From Aphanothece hegewaldii CCALA 016 (lineage in GTDB: Bacteria > Cyanobacteriota > Cyanobacteriia > Cyanobacteriales > Microcystaceae): DNA of 64,000 nucleotides. Both the position numbers and the translations under genes were made by a program. The notes beneath the pieces are model-generated. The model saw only the letters and a program-made list of their open reading frames with translations. It ran no database searches and was not told where the DNA came from. This document shows, piece by piece, positions 1-9,937 of the stretch. The number at the start of each line of letters is the position of its first letter. Positions within the stretch are counted from its first letter, which is position 1. Location of the stretch: assembly GCF_003007785.1 (NCBI RefSeq), contig NZ_PXOH01000004.1, forward strand, positions 62,001-126,000, written 5' to 3'.

Positions 1-54
1 AATCACACCTCGCCAGCCATCTGTCCCAAATTTGATAGGATTTACGGTAAACAT
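1..54 (-). CDS. phosphoglucomutase/phosphomannomutase family protein, N-terminal fragment
   Basis: Only the first 18 codons lie in the window. The ATG (complement of 52-54) opens a frame reading MFTVNPIKFGTDGWRGVI, which runs off the left edge. The FGTDGWRG stretch is the conserved start of cyanobacterial alpha-D-phosphohexomutases, which interconvert hexose 1- and 6-phosphates. The catalytic serine loop and metal site lie outside the window, so the substrate cannot be judged. It is on the same strand as the MgtC-like gene, 113 bases downstream of that gene's stop. The identification rests on this short motif alone. Confidence 0.75.
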   Translation of the reverse strand, partial: MFTVNPIKFGTDGWRGVI

Positions 55-167
55 GAAACCGACTCAACTATTTTTATTTATCCACAAATTGTAGAGGTGA
101 TTATCAAGCCAATCAATATTCTTAGCCTTTTTTTCTCTAATATTTTAAAAGACAGGCAAAACTTAAA

Positions 168-677
168 TTATTTTATTTCTTGATCCTTAATTTTCGAGCT
201 ATCTGACCGATGAACCAGCCGAGAAAGTTTTTTCTTCTTCAATTTTTTTACGCCACTGAGAGTCATTAAAGCTAGAAGCAGCCCCACTAATACCATACGC
301 CATAATCCGCAACCTGCCGCCGCTCCCAGTCCTGCCGCTAACCAAATCGCTGCTGCTGAAGTTAATCCTTTCACTTCAATCTTATTTAAGTCTCGATGGG
401 ACTGTTGTAATATAATTCCTGCTCCTAAAAATCCAACGCCTGAAGCTACTCCTTGAATAGTACGACTGAGTGCATTCGATGAAGCGTATCCAACATCGCT
501 TTCAGCTTGTAAGGGAATCATGACAAATAAGGCCGCCCCCAAACTAACTACCATAAAGGTTCTTAATCCTGCTGGACGACCACTACGCTGACGGTTTAAC
601 CCAATAGCACTACCAACTAAAACAGCCAGCACTAAGCGAAAAATGATGCTTGGCCAATCATCAGGGCTAAAAAACAT
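168..677 (-). CDS. MgtC/SapB family inner-membrane protein
   Basis: This 169-residue protein has about five hydrophobic segments (roughly 10-26, 38-56, 72-92, 102-118 and 120-142), then a basic tail. Arg-Thr in LRTFMVVSLGAALF and the GVGFLGAGII motif match the MgtC/SapB membrane domain. MgtC proteins act in magnesium-limited growth and in modulating membrane ATPases; what the cyanobacterial members do is not settled. The extra cytoplasmic C-terminal domain of Salmonella MgtC (about 230 residues in total) is absent, so this is the short SapB-like form. The ATG lies at the complement of 675-677. It appears to be transcribed alone. Confidence 0.85.
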   Translation of the reverse strand: MFFSPDDWPSIIFRLVLAVLVGSAIGLNRQRSGRPAGLRTFMVVSLGAALFVMIPLQAESDVGYASSNALSRTIQGVASGVGFLGAGIILQQSHRDLNKIEVKGLTSAAAIWLAAGLGAAAGCGLWRMVLVGLLLALMTLSGVKKLKKKKLSRLVHRSDSSKIKDQEIK

Positions 678-915
678 CTCTACACCCCCTTTTTGATTAA
701 GTTATTTTTAATGAAAAGTTAACACAAGGTTAAATCGTAATCGTATTCTAAATAACTTGTAATCAAAATTCAATACAATTCGGGTGCTAAATGATCTAAA
801 ACATTAGTAGGGGTAAGGTATCTATACCCTGAGCAAAACCTGTTATATCAATCAGTAGAGACATTTCGGAGTGAAGCGTCTTGACAAATGATACAAAATA
901 TGTTAATTATACATA

Positions 916-2517
916 TCAATTTTTGTCTTTCCAATAAACAATAGAAGGACTAAGAGGTAAAATCTTTGTACCTGGATAATAAAAAGATAAAATCTTCTCT
1001 GCTGTCCAACCGAGTTGAGCTAAATTATAAGAACCATATTGGCTTAAACCAACGCCATGACCTAAACCACCACCCACAAAAGAATAAGCTATTAATTTCT
1101 TTTTCTCATCATAAATCGGGTCAATATAAAATAATGTACTACGGGGTGGCGTAAAAGCACTTCGTACCTCATTTTTATAAAGTTCTAGGATACCTTTATC
1201 GGTTTGAATCGTCATTGTAAGAATTCGCCCTGATGGGGAACGTTTTGTTACCTCCATTCCTAGAATCGTTTTAAAGTTTGCTAAAGGGTCTTTGCGTCGA
1301 GCTAAATATTTTTTTAAATCTTTATTTAAGTCTTCAATAGTGCTTTCTTTTTTCCAGCGAAATACGGTTCGTCCTGTTTCATTAAACCCATCTTTTAAAT
1401 TAATAAATTGACGAAATTTATCTTCATTGGCTAAAGATTGTTGTGAAAGATTCCAAACTTGACGAGGTGAGTCAACCAAAGCTTGTAAATAAGGGCGTTC
1501 TTCCCCATCCCAAACATCACTAAAAAAAGCCGTTACACCGCCTGTTGTTGAAGAATAAAGCGCATCAACTAATTCATTTTGATAGGTTAAAACTTGTCCT
1601 TTTGTTGATGTAATGGCTTGATCAGCGATCGGATTAGTTCCCGTCAATCCATAGTAAACTTGACAATGGGTATCCGCGCAAAGTTCATAATTATCCGCTT
1701 GAAAACGGCGTAAATTTCTCAGGGCATAAGTCCGAGCAATAATAGTTTGTGCTTTAGCCGAATTTAAGGGTGCATTCGGTCCAATTTCATGGGGAACCAC
1801 ACCCCGCAAATAAGTTTCTAAGGGAACATTATTGACTAAAGTGTAAGTCGAATAAGCGTTAGGTTGAACAATTAAACTACCTGAATAAAGACGCGGTGAT
1901 TGTTTGTCTTGAATGACATTAACTAGATTTTGACTACTACTAATTTCTAATTGATTAGGATAGTAGCGAACCCCATTAATAATAAAAGAAACTTGAGGAT
2001 GAGTCGAGACAACACTAGAATCTAAAAAGGCTTTTGTATATCCTTTTTGCTTTAAACTTTCGAGTAACCAACGTTTGAGTAAAGGCGTTGGATAAACATC
2101 TCGTTTCGCCCAAACTTGCCATCGTCCAGGTTGAGTAATTTCGACTTGAATGCCTTGTTTTCGCCACTGTTTGGCACTGTTTTCGGCTGTTTCAAATGTA
2201 GCATGATCGCTTAAAACTAATCGTTCTTCGACAGCAAGTTTAGGTAAAGGTCGAGGCAAAACTTCTAATTTTACCTGACTGACTTGTAATTTTTTCGGTT
2301 TCCCCTGTTCATCTTTAAAGTTTAGTGAGAGGAAATGCCCCGATGTACTTTTAAGGGTCAATTCACTATTGTTACTTTCGCCAAAACGTTGAACAATGCC
2401 GACTTTGAGCAATATCTCTGAAGCTTTCGCCATATGGTCAGAGAATAGCTCTAGTCCAATCAGAAGAATCAAGGAAACCAAAAAGTACAGGCTTGTCCTT
2501 GTGCTATTTTTCGGCAT
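916..2517 (-). CDS. SpoIID/LytB domain-containing protein
   Basis: About 533 residues from the ATG at 2517; the frame also opens at a GTG at 2559, but the hydrophobic anchor (LYFLVSLILLIGLELF) follows the ATG closely. The anchor suggests export or membrane attachment. The C-terminal half carries the SpoIID/LytB pattern: NNVPLETYLRGVVPHEIG, then AKAQTIIARTYAL, and a final GHGVGLSQYG. SpoIID of Bacillus is a lytic transglycosylase acting on peptidoglycan; cyanobacterial members are presumed wall-associated, but their substrate is unknown. The preceding region is a sporulation-amidase-enhancer-like module of lower conservation. The gene lies directly downstream of the CheA-like gene on the same strand. 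Confidence 0.85.
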   Translation of the reverse strand: MPKNSTRTSLYFLVSLILLIGLELFSDHMAKASEILLKVGIVQRFGESNNSELTLKSTSGHFLSLNFKDEQGKPKKLQVSQVKLEVLPRPLPKLAVEERLVLSDHATFETAENSAKQWRKQGIQVEITQPGRWQVWAKRDVYPTPLLKRWLLESLKQKGYTKAFLDSSVVSTHPQVSFIINGVRYYPNQLEISSSQNLVNVIQDKQSPRLYSGSLIVQPNAYSTYTLVNNVPLETYLRGVVPHEIGPNAPLNSAKAQTIIARTYALRNLRRFQADNYELCADTHCQVYYGLTGTNPIADQAITSTKGQVLTYQNELVDALYSSTTGGVTAFFSDVWDGEERPYLQALVDSPRQVWNLSQQSLANEDKFRQFINLKDGFNETGRTVFRWKKESTIEDLNKDLKKYLARRKDPLANFKTILGMEVTKRSPSGRILTMTIQTDKGILELYKNEVRSAFTPPRSTLFYIDPIYDEKKKLIAYSFVGGGLGHGVGLSQYGSYNLAQLGWTAEKILSFYYPGTKILPLSPSIVYWKDKN

Positions 2518-2593
2518 AAGGATAAATTGCAATCTTATAAGACTATTTTTAATATACACTCATAACACAGAAGGTTTTGAAGCGAAAATTGTT

Positions 2594-5500
2594 TCAACTA
2601 TCATTTTTTTCGAGTAAAATCTCCCCTGCAATCAAACGTTTTGCGGCATCTAGCAACACTTCCTCAATATAGGGCTTGACAAAGTAGCCCTTTGCCCCTA
2701 ATTCTGCGGCTCGATTCTGCATTTTTTGTGCGCCACGAGATGTAATCATCGCTACTGGCACAGAAATCAGATTTTCATCTTCTTGAAGTCGAGATAATAA
2801 CTCTAAGCCATTCATTCTCGGCATTTCGATGTCACACAAGATTAAATCACAGGCTAAACCCGATTGCAATTTTTCCCATGCTTCTTGACCATCTTTGGCT
2901 TGTTCGATTTGATAGCCGCCTTTAGTAAACGTCATGGTGAGCATTTCGCGGACAACCACCGAATCATCAATAATTAATACCAAATTACCCGTTTTTGGCT
3001 CTCGATTTTTTTTGGCTATTCCATCCGATGCGGTCGAAGCGGAACGAATATATTGACTTTTATTCGCTTTTATGCTATTAGTCAACAGCACTTCACCATT
3101 AATCATACGCTGTGCGGCATCGAGTAAATCTTTTTCGGTGTATGGCTTAGTAAAATAACCACTCGCCCCCAATTTAGCTGCAACTTGGCGATGACGTTCC
3201 GCCCCACGAGAGGTCAACATAGCGATCGGAATTTGTGCCAGTTGTTCATCTTTTAGAAGATTGGACAATAACTCTAAACCGTTCATTCTAGGCATTTCAA
3301 TATCACAGAAAACGATATCACAAGGCAAACCCGATCGCAGTTTTTCCCATGCTTCTTGACCATCTCTAGCTTGTTCTACCCGATAACCAGCTTTACTAAA
3401 GCTCAAAGATAGTAATTCTCTAACCGTAATCGAATCATCAACAATGAGTACCGTTGATTCCTGTTTGGGTACCATCTCGACAACAGGAGGCAGATTTACC
3501 TTACGCCAAGGATTACCGAGATCGGTTCTGAGTCTACCTTGGGCAATTTCAATTAATTCTAAAACATCACCAATGGGCATGACTGAACCATCACCTAAAA
3601 CCGTAGCCCCTGCAATTCCTGGGGGTTTGGGGACGGGACCTTCAATTTGCTTAATAACAATTTCCTGCTCACCTAACACTTGATCGACTTGAACAGCTAG
3701 TAATGATGTACCACCTCGCAGAATAACGATCGCTAGATGATCATCTTCGGGTTTCCCGCCATAAACACTACTACGACTAATTTGACGATTATAGGAGAGT
3801 AAATCGGCTAATGGCTGAATTGGTAAAAGATTTCCCGACCAAACAATACATTTTTGACCATCGTCATTGAGGCGAATATCATGGGCGTTAAAATCTTTCA
3901 TATCTTCCACACCATCCATAGAAAAGGCGATGCGAGCATGATTACTCAAGCAATATAAAGCCTTACAAATGGTGAGCGTCAGAGGTAGACGAATTGTAAA
4001 AGTCGTTCCTTTTCCAAGAACAGAATCAATGCTGACGGTTCCGCGAACTTCGGTTAAACTGGTGCGGACAACATCAAGACCCACACCTCGACCCGCAAAA
4101 TCATCCGCTTTATCTTTCGTGCTAAAACCTGGATGAAAGAGCAATTCATATACATCTTGTGATGTATAAATTCTAGCTTCTTCTGGAGTAATTAAACCTT
4201 TTTCGATCGCTTTAGCTTTAACGTTTTCGGCATCAATTCCCGCACCATCATCAGTTACCACAATCACCGTCTGATTGCCTTGTAAGAAACTTCGTACCGT
4301 AATCGTGCCAATAGGCGGTTTACCTGCCTTTATGCGTTCTTCTGGCGATTCAATCCCATGAGCGATCGCATTATTTGCTAAATGCACCATCGGGCTGTTA
4401 AGATGTTCGAGAATCATCTTATCAATTAAAACATCTCGCCCGTCCACCTGAAGTTTAGCTTGTTTATTGATTTTAAGAGAAATATCTCGAATCGCACGAG
4501 GTAAACGATCAGCAATTTGAGCAAAAGGCACCATTCTTGATTTGGTCATGCTCTCTTGTAACTGAGTCGTTGCTTGACGTAAACTACGGGTTACTTGTTC
4601 CGATTCATCTACCACGAATTGAATATCCGATGAAGCTTCCCGAACTCGGACAATCAGTTCAATAATATCTTGAGAGAGTAGATGAAAACCTGTAAAGCGA
4701 TCCATTTCGAGAGCATCTAGACCTTGATTATGTAAAGGATCTGTATGATCTGAAGGGCTAGAGGTTGTCAGTTTACCAGATACAGCTAATTGACGAGAAC
4801 GATGACGACTAGCTAGTAATGCACCTTCTAGAAGGGTTCGCTCATAGAGATCTTGCATTCTACCGCCGATATCACTAAGACTTTGAACTTGGTTAAGAAG
4901 ATTATCTAAAAAGTTTCTCAGGCGTTCTTGATCTTCTTCTAAACGATTCCGTTTGACAACTAATTCCCCAATCAAATTACTCAGATTATCGAGTTGCTTG
5001 ATGGGAACTCGCATGGTTTGTTCAAAAGATTTGACTTTGGGAATTCTTGATCTTGGTTGTAACCATTGTTCGCCAGCATTACTACTATTGCTTGGTGTAA
5101 TAAGGTTTTGATTAGTAGCTTCTAGTAGTTTTTCTAGGTCTTTAAATTCGTCATCTATTTCCTCTAAAACGAGTGTTGGTTCAGTTTCGGGTAATATTAC
5201 TGTTTGTCCAATTAAGGCTTCTAAACCCATAAAAATAGAAGATTGATCGAGTTCTTGAGCCAGTAATGAAGCGGGTTGATTAATTAAATAATCTAAGTCT
5301 TCTAAAGCTAAGTAAAAAGATGGTGCCGGTGGTGAAAGTTCAGCTTGTGTTTGAGGTGATGGCTCACTTGAGAGCAGTTGTTCTAATTCATTCCAATCAT
5401 CATCATTTAAGGTTTGTGTTGATGGGGGTATAAAAACGTTTGTTTTTGTGTCTTGTAAATTAAATAAGTCTTCTAAATTTAAATTAGATTGCTGATTTGG

Positions 5501-5785
5501 TGTTTTTAAAGGAGGTTTTACCGTGTCCTCTTCCCATGTCAAATCACTGCCAAATAGTTCTTGAATTTGAATTTGCTCTTGCTTTGCTGAAAATTTTTCT
5601 TGGTCTGAATGTGGTTCTTGATGAGCTTGCACACTATTTTCTAAAGATGTAAAATCCTGCTCGAACAGACTTGCTAAGTCGTCTAAAACGTCGTCAGTAG
5701 AGGATTTACTGGCTTCATTTTCCGTAAAGTTGAAAAAATCTGCAAGATCTTCGTTAAAGAAATTATCAGGCTCTTGGCTCATCAT
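2594..5785 (-). CDS. CheA-type hybrid histidine kinase lacking an HPt domain, with two receiver domains (PilL-C-like)
   Basis: I start at the ATG at 5785 (MMSQEPDN), preceded by AGGAAAA; the frame is open a further 24 codons upstream. The protein has about 1063 residues. Order: an acidic, low-complexity N-terminus of about 250 residues without an HPt helix bundle; a dimerisation/signalling helix region (from about 252, IGELVVKRNRL); a CheA-type ATPase with HLANNAIAHGIESPEER near 462 and GRGVGLDVV near 565; a CheW-like domain (about 610-740); then two receiver domains (about 777-895 and 933-1050), each with DDS near its start and a CDIEMPRMNG phosphoacceptor loop. This matches the C-terminal half of the split PilL of cyanobacterial type IV pilus phototaxis systems (Synechocystis Slr0322). 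The HPt partner is expected elsewhere. No cheW/mcp genes are adjacent. Confidence 0.88.
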   Translation of the reverse strand: MMSQEPDNFFNEDLADFFNFTENEASKSSTDDVLDDLASLFEQDFTSLENSVQAHQEPHSDQEKFSAKQEQIQIQELFGSDLTWEEDTVKPPLKTPNQQSNLNLEDLFNLQDTKTNVFIPPSTQTLNDDDWNELEQLLSSEPSPQTQAELSPPAPSFYLALEDLDYLINQPASLLAQELDQSSIFMGLEALIGQTVILPETEPTLVLEEIDDEFKDLEKLLEATNQNLITPSNSSNAGEQWLQPRSRIPKVKSFEQTMRVPIKQLDNLSNLIGELVVKRNRLEEDQERLRNFLDNLLNQVQSLSDIGGRMQDLYERTLLEGALLASRHRSRQLAVSGKLTTSSPSDHTDPLHNQGLDALEMDRFTGFHLLSQDIIELIVRVREASSDIQFVVDESEQVTRSLRQATTQLQESMTKSRMVPFAQIADRLPRAIRDISLKINKQAKLQVDGRDVLIDKMILEHLNSPMVHLANNAIAHGIESPEERIKAGKPPIGTITVRSFLQGNQTVIVVTDDGAGIDAENVKAKAIEKGLITPEEARIYTSQDVYELLFHPGFSTKDKADDFAGRGVGLDVVRTSLTEVRGTVSIDSVLGKGTTFTIRLPLTLTICKALYCLSNHARIAFSMDGVEDMKDFNAHDIRLNDDGQKCIVWSGNLLPIQPLADLLSYNRQISRSSVYGGKPEDDHLAIVILRGGTSLLAVQVDQVLGEQEIVIKQIEGPVPKPPGIAGATVLGDGSVMPIGDVLELIEIAQGRLRTDLGNPWRKVNLPPVVEMVPKQESTVLIVDDSITVRELLSLSFSKAGYRVEQARDGQEAWEKLRSGLPCDIVFCDIEMPRMNGLELLSNLLKDEQLAQIPIAMLTSRGAERHRQVAAKLGASGYFTKPYTEKDLLDAAQRMINGEVLLTNSIKANKSQYIRSASTASDGIAKKNREPKTGNLVLIIDDSVVVREMLTMTFTKGGYQIEQAKDGQEAWEKLQSGLACDLILCDIEMPRMNGLELLSRLQEDENLISVPVAMITSRGAQKMQNRAAELGAKGYFVKPYIEEVLLDAAKRLIAGEILLEKNDS

Positions 5786-5905
5786 AACTTTTTCCTGCCT
5801 AGTGTGCGTTAATCGCAGTTTAAGATTAAATGACGTTGAATACGACTTCAAGATCAAGAGTACCCAATTTCTTTTATAGAACTGCTATTTTTATCATAGA
5901 TTTTT

Positions 5906-6862
5906 TTAGTCTTCAAGACGATAGCCGAATTCTGACAAGAGCATCCGTGACTGTCGCCATTTTGGTTCAACTTTGACAAATAGCTGAAGATAGACTTCAC
6001 CCGCAATTAATTTTTGAATCGCGGTTCGAGCGCTAGTGCCGATCGCTTTAAGCATAGCTCCTTTTTTCCCGATGATAATCCCTTTTTGGGAATCTCGTTC
6101 GACGTTGATGGCGGCAAAAACTTTAGTAAGTGTCGGCGTTTCTTCTACCCTTTCAATGACTACAGCGACTGAGTGAGGGACTTCTTGGCGAGTTTGTAGG
6201 AGGATTTGTTCTCGAATCAGTTCCCCCATGATAAATCGTTCGGGTTGATCGGTAACGAGATCGGGTGGATAATAATAGGGACCCGTGTCTAAGTGTTCGA
6301 TTAAAGCGGTTTGTAAAGCTTCGATTCCTGTGCCATCGAGTGCCGAAAATTTCAGGATCGGCCAGTTAAAGGGTTTTGCTAAGGTTAAATAGGATTGATT
6401 GATGGCTTCTGGATCTGATGGCTGTTGATCACATTTATTGAGTCCTAAAATAATTGGACTTTCTGCCTTTTCTAATAAGTCGATAATAAAGCGATCGCCA
6501 CCACCCGCCGATACTGAACCATCTACAACAAATAGCACTAAATCGACTGAATCGATCGCAGTTTGAGCATTTTTAACGATTACTTTGCCGAGTTCATGAT
6601 GGGGTTTATGAATGCCTGGGGTATCAACAAAAATAATCTGGGCTTTTTCGGTGGTTAGAATTCCTCTGAGACGGTTACGGGTGGTTTGTGCAACGGGAGA
6701 AGTAATCGCAATTTTTTGCCCGACTAACTGATTCATTAAAGTTGATTTTCCCACATTAGGGCGACCAATAATGCCGACAAATCCCGATTTAAATCCTGGT
6801 GGTGCAATGGGGATGCTAGGAGGATCTAGGAAGTTTGAAAGAATGTTTGTTTCATCTGTCAT
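5906..6862 (-). CDS. era: GTPase Era
   Basis: 318 residues. After a roughly 20-residue extension come the G motifs: GRPNVGKST (G1), the QTTRNRLRGI switch (G2), DTPG (G3) and NKCD (G4). A KH RNA-binding domain fills the C-terminus, with MGELIREQILLQT leading in and IIGKKGAMLKAIG as the signature loop. Era binds the 3' end of 16S rRNA and assists 30S maturation; it works in the cytoplasm or at the membrane. Length and motifs are complete. It lies about 20 bases downstream of the COG0523 GTPase on the same strand, suggesting co-transcription. Confidence 0.97.
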   Translation of the reverse strand: MTDETNILSNFLDPPSIPIAPPGFKSGFVGIIGRPNVGKSTLMNQLVGQKIAITSPVAQTTRNRLRGILTTEKAQIIFVDTPGIHKPHHELGKVIVKNAQTAIDSVDLVLFVVDGSVSAGGGDRFIIDLLEKAESPIILGLNKCDQQPSDPEAINQSYLTLAKPFNWPILKFSALDGTGIEALQTALIEHLDTGPYYYPPDLVTDQPERFIMGELIREQILLQTRQEVPHSVAVVIERVEETPTLTKVFAAINVERDSQKGIIIGKKGAMLKAIGTSARTAIQKLIAGEVYLQLFVKVEPKWRQSRMLLSEFGYRLED

Positions 6863-6881
6863 ATCGTCTGTGGTAATGGGC

Positions 6882-7946
6882 TTAAAAATCTTGACAAATA
6901 GCGGTTTGTATGTATTTTTGGGATAGCGATCGTCCGATCAATACTAACTTAGTTTGACGAGGTTCGTCAGTCAGCCAAGGACGGTCATAAAAAGTATCAA
7001 AGCGAGTTCCGACACCTTGTATAACCATTCGCATCGGTTTATTCACTACATTAACAAATCCTTTTACCCGATAAATTTCATTTTGCTGTAAAAGAGTCTG
7101 CAAGGTTTGAATTAATTGTTGTGGCTCAAAGGATTTATTTGTAACAATTTGTACAGAATTAATTTCATCATCGTGATCATGTTCTTCTTCTAGATCATGA
7201 TGACTCGGACGATTAACTAAATCATCTTCGACGCTTGCATTAAATTCTAATAAAACATCTGTACTCATTTTACCTTGATGACAAGGAAGCACTTTAACAC
7301 CTGAGCGTAACTCGGTTTGTAACCAATCTTTAACTTTAGTTAAATTTGCAGCATCGACTAAATCGGATTTGGTTAATAAAACTAAATCTGCACAAGCTAA
7401 CTGATCTTCAAATAATTCTTCAAGTGGGGTTTCATGTTCCAAGTTGGGATCAGCTTGTCTTTGAGCCAAAAGTGCATCTAAATCACCGACTAAACGACCA
7501 TCAGCTAATGCTTCACAATCAACCACAGTCACTACGCCATCAACAGTAGCACCATTTCGGATCTCAGGCCAACGAAACGCTTGGATTAAAGGTTTAGGTA
7601 AAGCTAATCCAGAGGTTTCGATGAGCATACAATCAATATTTTCACGTCTTTGTAACAATTGCTGCATCGTCGGGTAAAATTCTTCTTGTACGGTGCAACA
7701 GAGACAGCCGTTAGTCAGTTCGACAATATTGCTCGTCGGGTTTTCTTCATCTTCACAAATCTGACAATCTTTTAAGAGTTCGCCATCAATTCCCACTTCT
7801 CCGAATTCATTCACTAATACTGCGATCCGTTTTCCTTGATTATTTTGCAGTAAATGACGTATTAGGGTTGTTTTGCCTGCGCCTAAGAATCCAGTAATAA
7901 CAGTGACGGGAATTTTGTGCATAAATGAAGCGTCTAGATGGGTCAT
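6882..7946 (-). CDS. CobW/COG0523 family GTP-binding metal chaperone
   Basis: 354 residues. Walker A GFLGAGKTT lies at about 19-27, the metal-binding CxCC signature (GCLCC) near 82-86, LIETSGLALP is the switch/Walker B region, and TKSD acts as the guanine-specificity motif. A His/Asp-rich loop (SHHDLEEEHDHDDE, near 250) separates the GTPase from a CobW C-terminal domain. COG0523 proteins deliver zinc, cobalt or iron to target enzymes. Nothing in the neighbourhood (era downstream, ctaB upstream) identifies the client, and I see no zur-box-like site, so the metal is open. A second ATG at codon 9 is an alternative start. Confidence 0.88.
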   Translation of the reverse strand: MTHLDASFMHKIPVTVITGFLGAGKTTLIRHLLQNNQGKRIAVLVNEFGEVGIDGELLKDCQICEDEENPTSNIVELTNGCLCCTVQEEFYPTMQQLLQRRENIDCMLIETSGLALPKPLIQAFRWPEIRNGATVDGVVTVVDCEALADGRLVGDLDALLAQRQADPNLEHETPLEELFEDQLACADLVLLTKSDLVDAANLTKVKDWLQTELRSGVKVLPCHQGKMSTDVLLEFNASVEDDLVNRPSHHDLEEEHDHDDEINSVQIVTNKSFEPQQLIQTLQTLLQQNEIYRVKGFVNVVNKPMRMVIQGVGTRFDTFYDRPWLTDEPRQTKLVLIGRSLSQKYIQTAICQDF

Positions 7947-7990
7947 TCCTATAGTATCAGGAAATCACTTGATGAATTGATGTAAAAAAA

Positions 7991-8007
7991 GGTAGGCAAT
8001 GCCCACC
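7991..8007 (-). terminator. rho-independent terminator of ctaA-ctaB
   Basis: On the minus strand this reads as a GGTGGGC / GCCTACC hairpin with a 3-base loop and one G-T wobble, followed immediately by seven Ts. It sits just past the ctaB stop. The core resembles a short hairpin sequence that recurs at 12883-12899 in this window. Confidence 0.75.
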
Positions 8008-8034
8008 CTAAAGTCGTTGTATGTTTTATTTCAT

Positions 8035-9000
8035 CTAAAAAATCAAACTAACTAAATGTGTCCACTGTGAGCTAACTAGAGCAGTTAAATGACGAGAAAT
8101 TGGTAAAGTATCGATGACCATTCCTGTACAGAGTAACATCATGTAAAGAATGGAATATTTAAACAACGATCGCGCTTTATCTTTATCAAAAGGTTGTTGT
8201 TTAACAGACCATGCTTTAACTAAGAAAGTGATGCCTAAATATAGAGCGATCGCCATATAAATAATCCCCAATGATCCCAAAGGATAAACTAAAACTAAGG
8301 AAAAGGGCACCACAATTAGCGTATACCACCAAATTTGTTGACTGGTTGATTCTTCTCCTTCTACCACAGGCATCATCGGGATATTAACCTGAGCATAATC
8401 ATCTTTGATCATTAAAGCCAATGCCCAAAAATGAGGCGGAGTCCAGAGAAAAACCAGTGCAAATAAAGCCCAAGCCGTCCAACTGAGATCCCCCGTGACG
8501 GCTGCCCATCCGACTAGGGTTGGGATCGCTCCTGCTGCCCCACCAATCACGATATTCTGGGAACTATGACGCTTTAGCCAATGGGTGTAGATGAGCATAT
8601 AAAAAACAATGCCAGAGAGAGCCAAAAAAGCACTCAAAAGATTGACAAAAAGACTAAATAGTGTAAAGGATAAAGAAGCCAGAATAATCGCAAAAATTAG
8701 AGCATGACGGGGCTGAACTCGTCCGGATGGAATGGGACGCGCCCGCGTTCTGAGCATGGTATAGTCGATATCTTGATCGTAGATACAATTTAGAGTTTGG
8801 GCTGAGGCGGCGGCTAAAGTGCCACCTAGAAGCGTCAGACAAAGCAAAAATGAATCAATCCTACCTTGAGATGCGATCCACATGGCGGCGGCTGTCGTAA
8901 TGAGGAGTAGGGGAATGATTCGCGGTTTAGTGAGTTGATAATAACTTTTAATAACTTGTAAAAAGTTGTTATGAAGACGCGTTGCATTTGTAACTGTCAT
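8035..9000 (-). CDS. ctaB: protoheme IX farnesyltransferase (heme O synthase)
   Basis: 321 residues, UbiA-type prenyltransferase with about eight or nine membrane segments. The Asp-rich motif [12 protein letters not shown] followed by [12 protein letters not shown] (about 90-118) binds the prenyl diphosphate; a second conserved loop [17 protein letters not shown] lies near 220. It transfers a farnesyl group to heme B, giving heme O for the terminal oxidase. It begins 4 bases after ctaA ends, so the two form an operon, divergent from the oxidase structural genes. Length is typical. Confidence 0.96.
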   Translation of the reverse strand: MTVTNATRLHNNFLQVIKSYYQLTKPRIIPLLLITTAAAMWIASQGRIDSFLLCLTLLGGTLAAASAQTLNCIYDQDIDYTMLRTRARPIPSGRVQPRHALIFAIILASLSFTLFSLFVNLLSAFLALSGIVFYMLIYTHWLKRHSSQNIVIGGAAGAIPTLVGWAAVTGDLSWTAWALFALVFLWTPPHFWALALMIKDDYAQVNIPMMPVVEGEESTSQQIWWYTLIVVPFSLVLVYPLGSLGIIYMAIALYLGITFLVKAWSVKQQPFDKDKARSLFKYSILYMMLLCTGMVIDTLPISRHLTALVSSQWTHLVSLIF

Positions 9001-9004
9001 TTAT

Positions 9005-9937
9005 TCACACCATTTTTGGGTTAGAAGGAAGCAGACGATCGCGTATGGTATAGGCTGTAAAGGCGACGAGAATACCGAATAAGGTTGCACCTACAGTATG
9101 ATGAGCGACGGTCAGAGGTTCGACTTGTAAGCGTAATCGTAGCGTTGCGACACCCAAAAGAATCTGTAAAAATACTAAACCACCCGCGCTGTAAGCTAGA
9201 TTTCGCAAAGTAGGATGTAAACTAGGAGTACGCCAAGCTAGATATACGACTGTCAGAGTACTTAGGGTAGCGGGAATGACTCCTAACAAGTGACTATTCA
9301 TTATTGTACAAAGTTGAGTGTCGGCTAAACACTGATGAACTGCCCAACGCGAGCCAACCAGTCCACCGAGTAAACTTTGTAAATAGATTAAAATGGCTGC
9401 TGTTAGACCAAACCAGCGTAGTTTTCCTGCTACACCTGTTCCTTGATAGGGCGTGAGATAAATTGCAATGATAATCAGAGTAGCAAAGAAAAGAAGGGCT
9501 GTTCCTAAATGGGCAGTAACGATGTCAAATCTCAGCAGTTGTGTAACGGTTAAACCGCCGAGAACACCTTGAAAAACGATTAAGAAGAGTGATAATAATG
9601 ATGCAGGAAGGAGCCATCGGGGTAAGACGGATCTAAACCATACCGATAGTCCGACTAAAGCGATCGTACTTAGTCCAATTAATGCTGCATCTAAACGATG
9701 GAACCATTCTAAAAAAACTTGTAGATTCATTTGCTGACTTGGTACCAGTTGTCCATAACACAACGGCCAGTCAGGACAAGCTAAACCTGCATTCATGACC
9801 CGTGTTGCACTTCCCACAGCCATGAGTAACAGAGTTGCGATCGCTATCTTCCACACCAAACGGCGAATCCAGACGATCGCATTAGGTGAAGAGTTGCGTG
9901 TCAGCGTTTTCTGATGCTGAAGAACCGATTCGGTCAT
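9005..9937 (-). CDS. ctaA: heme A synthase (COX15/CtaA family)
   Basis: 310 residues with about eight membrane helices in two related halves. Candidate heme-ligating histidines sit in EWFHRLDA, TAHLGTALLF, NSHLLGV and VAHHTVGATLFG, as expected for the two pseudo-symmetric four-helix bundles. It oxidises the C8 methyl group of heme O to produce heme A. The pair NAGLACPDWPLCYGQ and HQCLADTQLCT carry the external cysteines typical of bacterial and cyanobacterial members. It is the first gene of the ctaA-ctaB operon and starts 313 bases from the divergent ctaC. Confidence 0.96.
   Translation of the reverse strand: MTESVLQHQKTLTRNSSPNAIVWIRRLVWKIAIATLLLMAVGSATRVMNAGLACPDWPLCYGQLVPSQQMNLQVFLEWFHRLDAALIGLSTIALVGLSVWFRSVLPRWLLPASLLSLFLIVFQGVLGGLTVTQLLRFDIVTAHLGTALLFFATLIIIAIYLTPYQGTGVAGKLRWFGLTAAILIYLQSLLGGLVGSRWAVHQCLADTQLCTIMNSHLLGVIPATLSTLTVVYLAWRTPSLHPTLRNLAYSAGGLVFLQILLGVATLRLRLQVEPLTVAHHTVGATLFGILVAFTAYTIRDRLLPSNPKMV

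Noticed and set aside
855..882. GTAGAGACATTTCGGAGTGA-like inverted element before the SpoIID terminus
   Set aside because: Only partial symmetry (AGAGAC with GCGTCTT); resembles the hairpin at 13580-13601 but too weak to annotate.
2396..2617. 73-codon plus-strand frame opposite the SpoIID gene start
   Set aside because: Mostly antisense to a well-supported gene, no ribosome binding site, no family resemblance.
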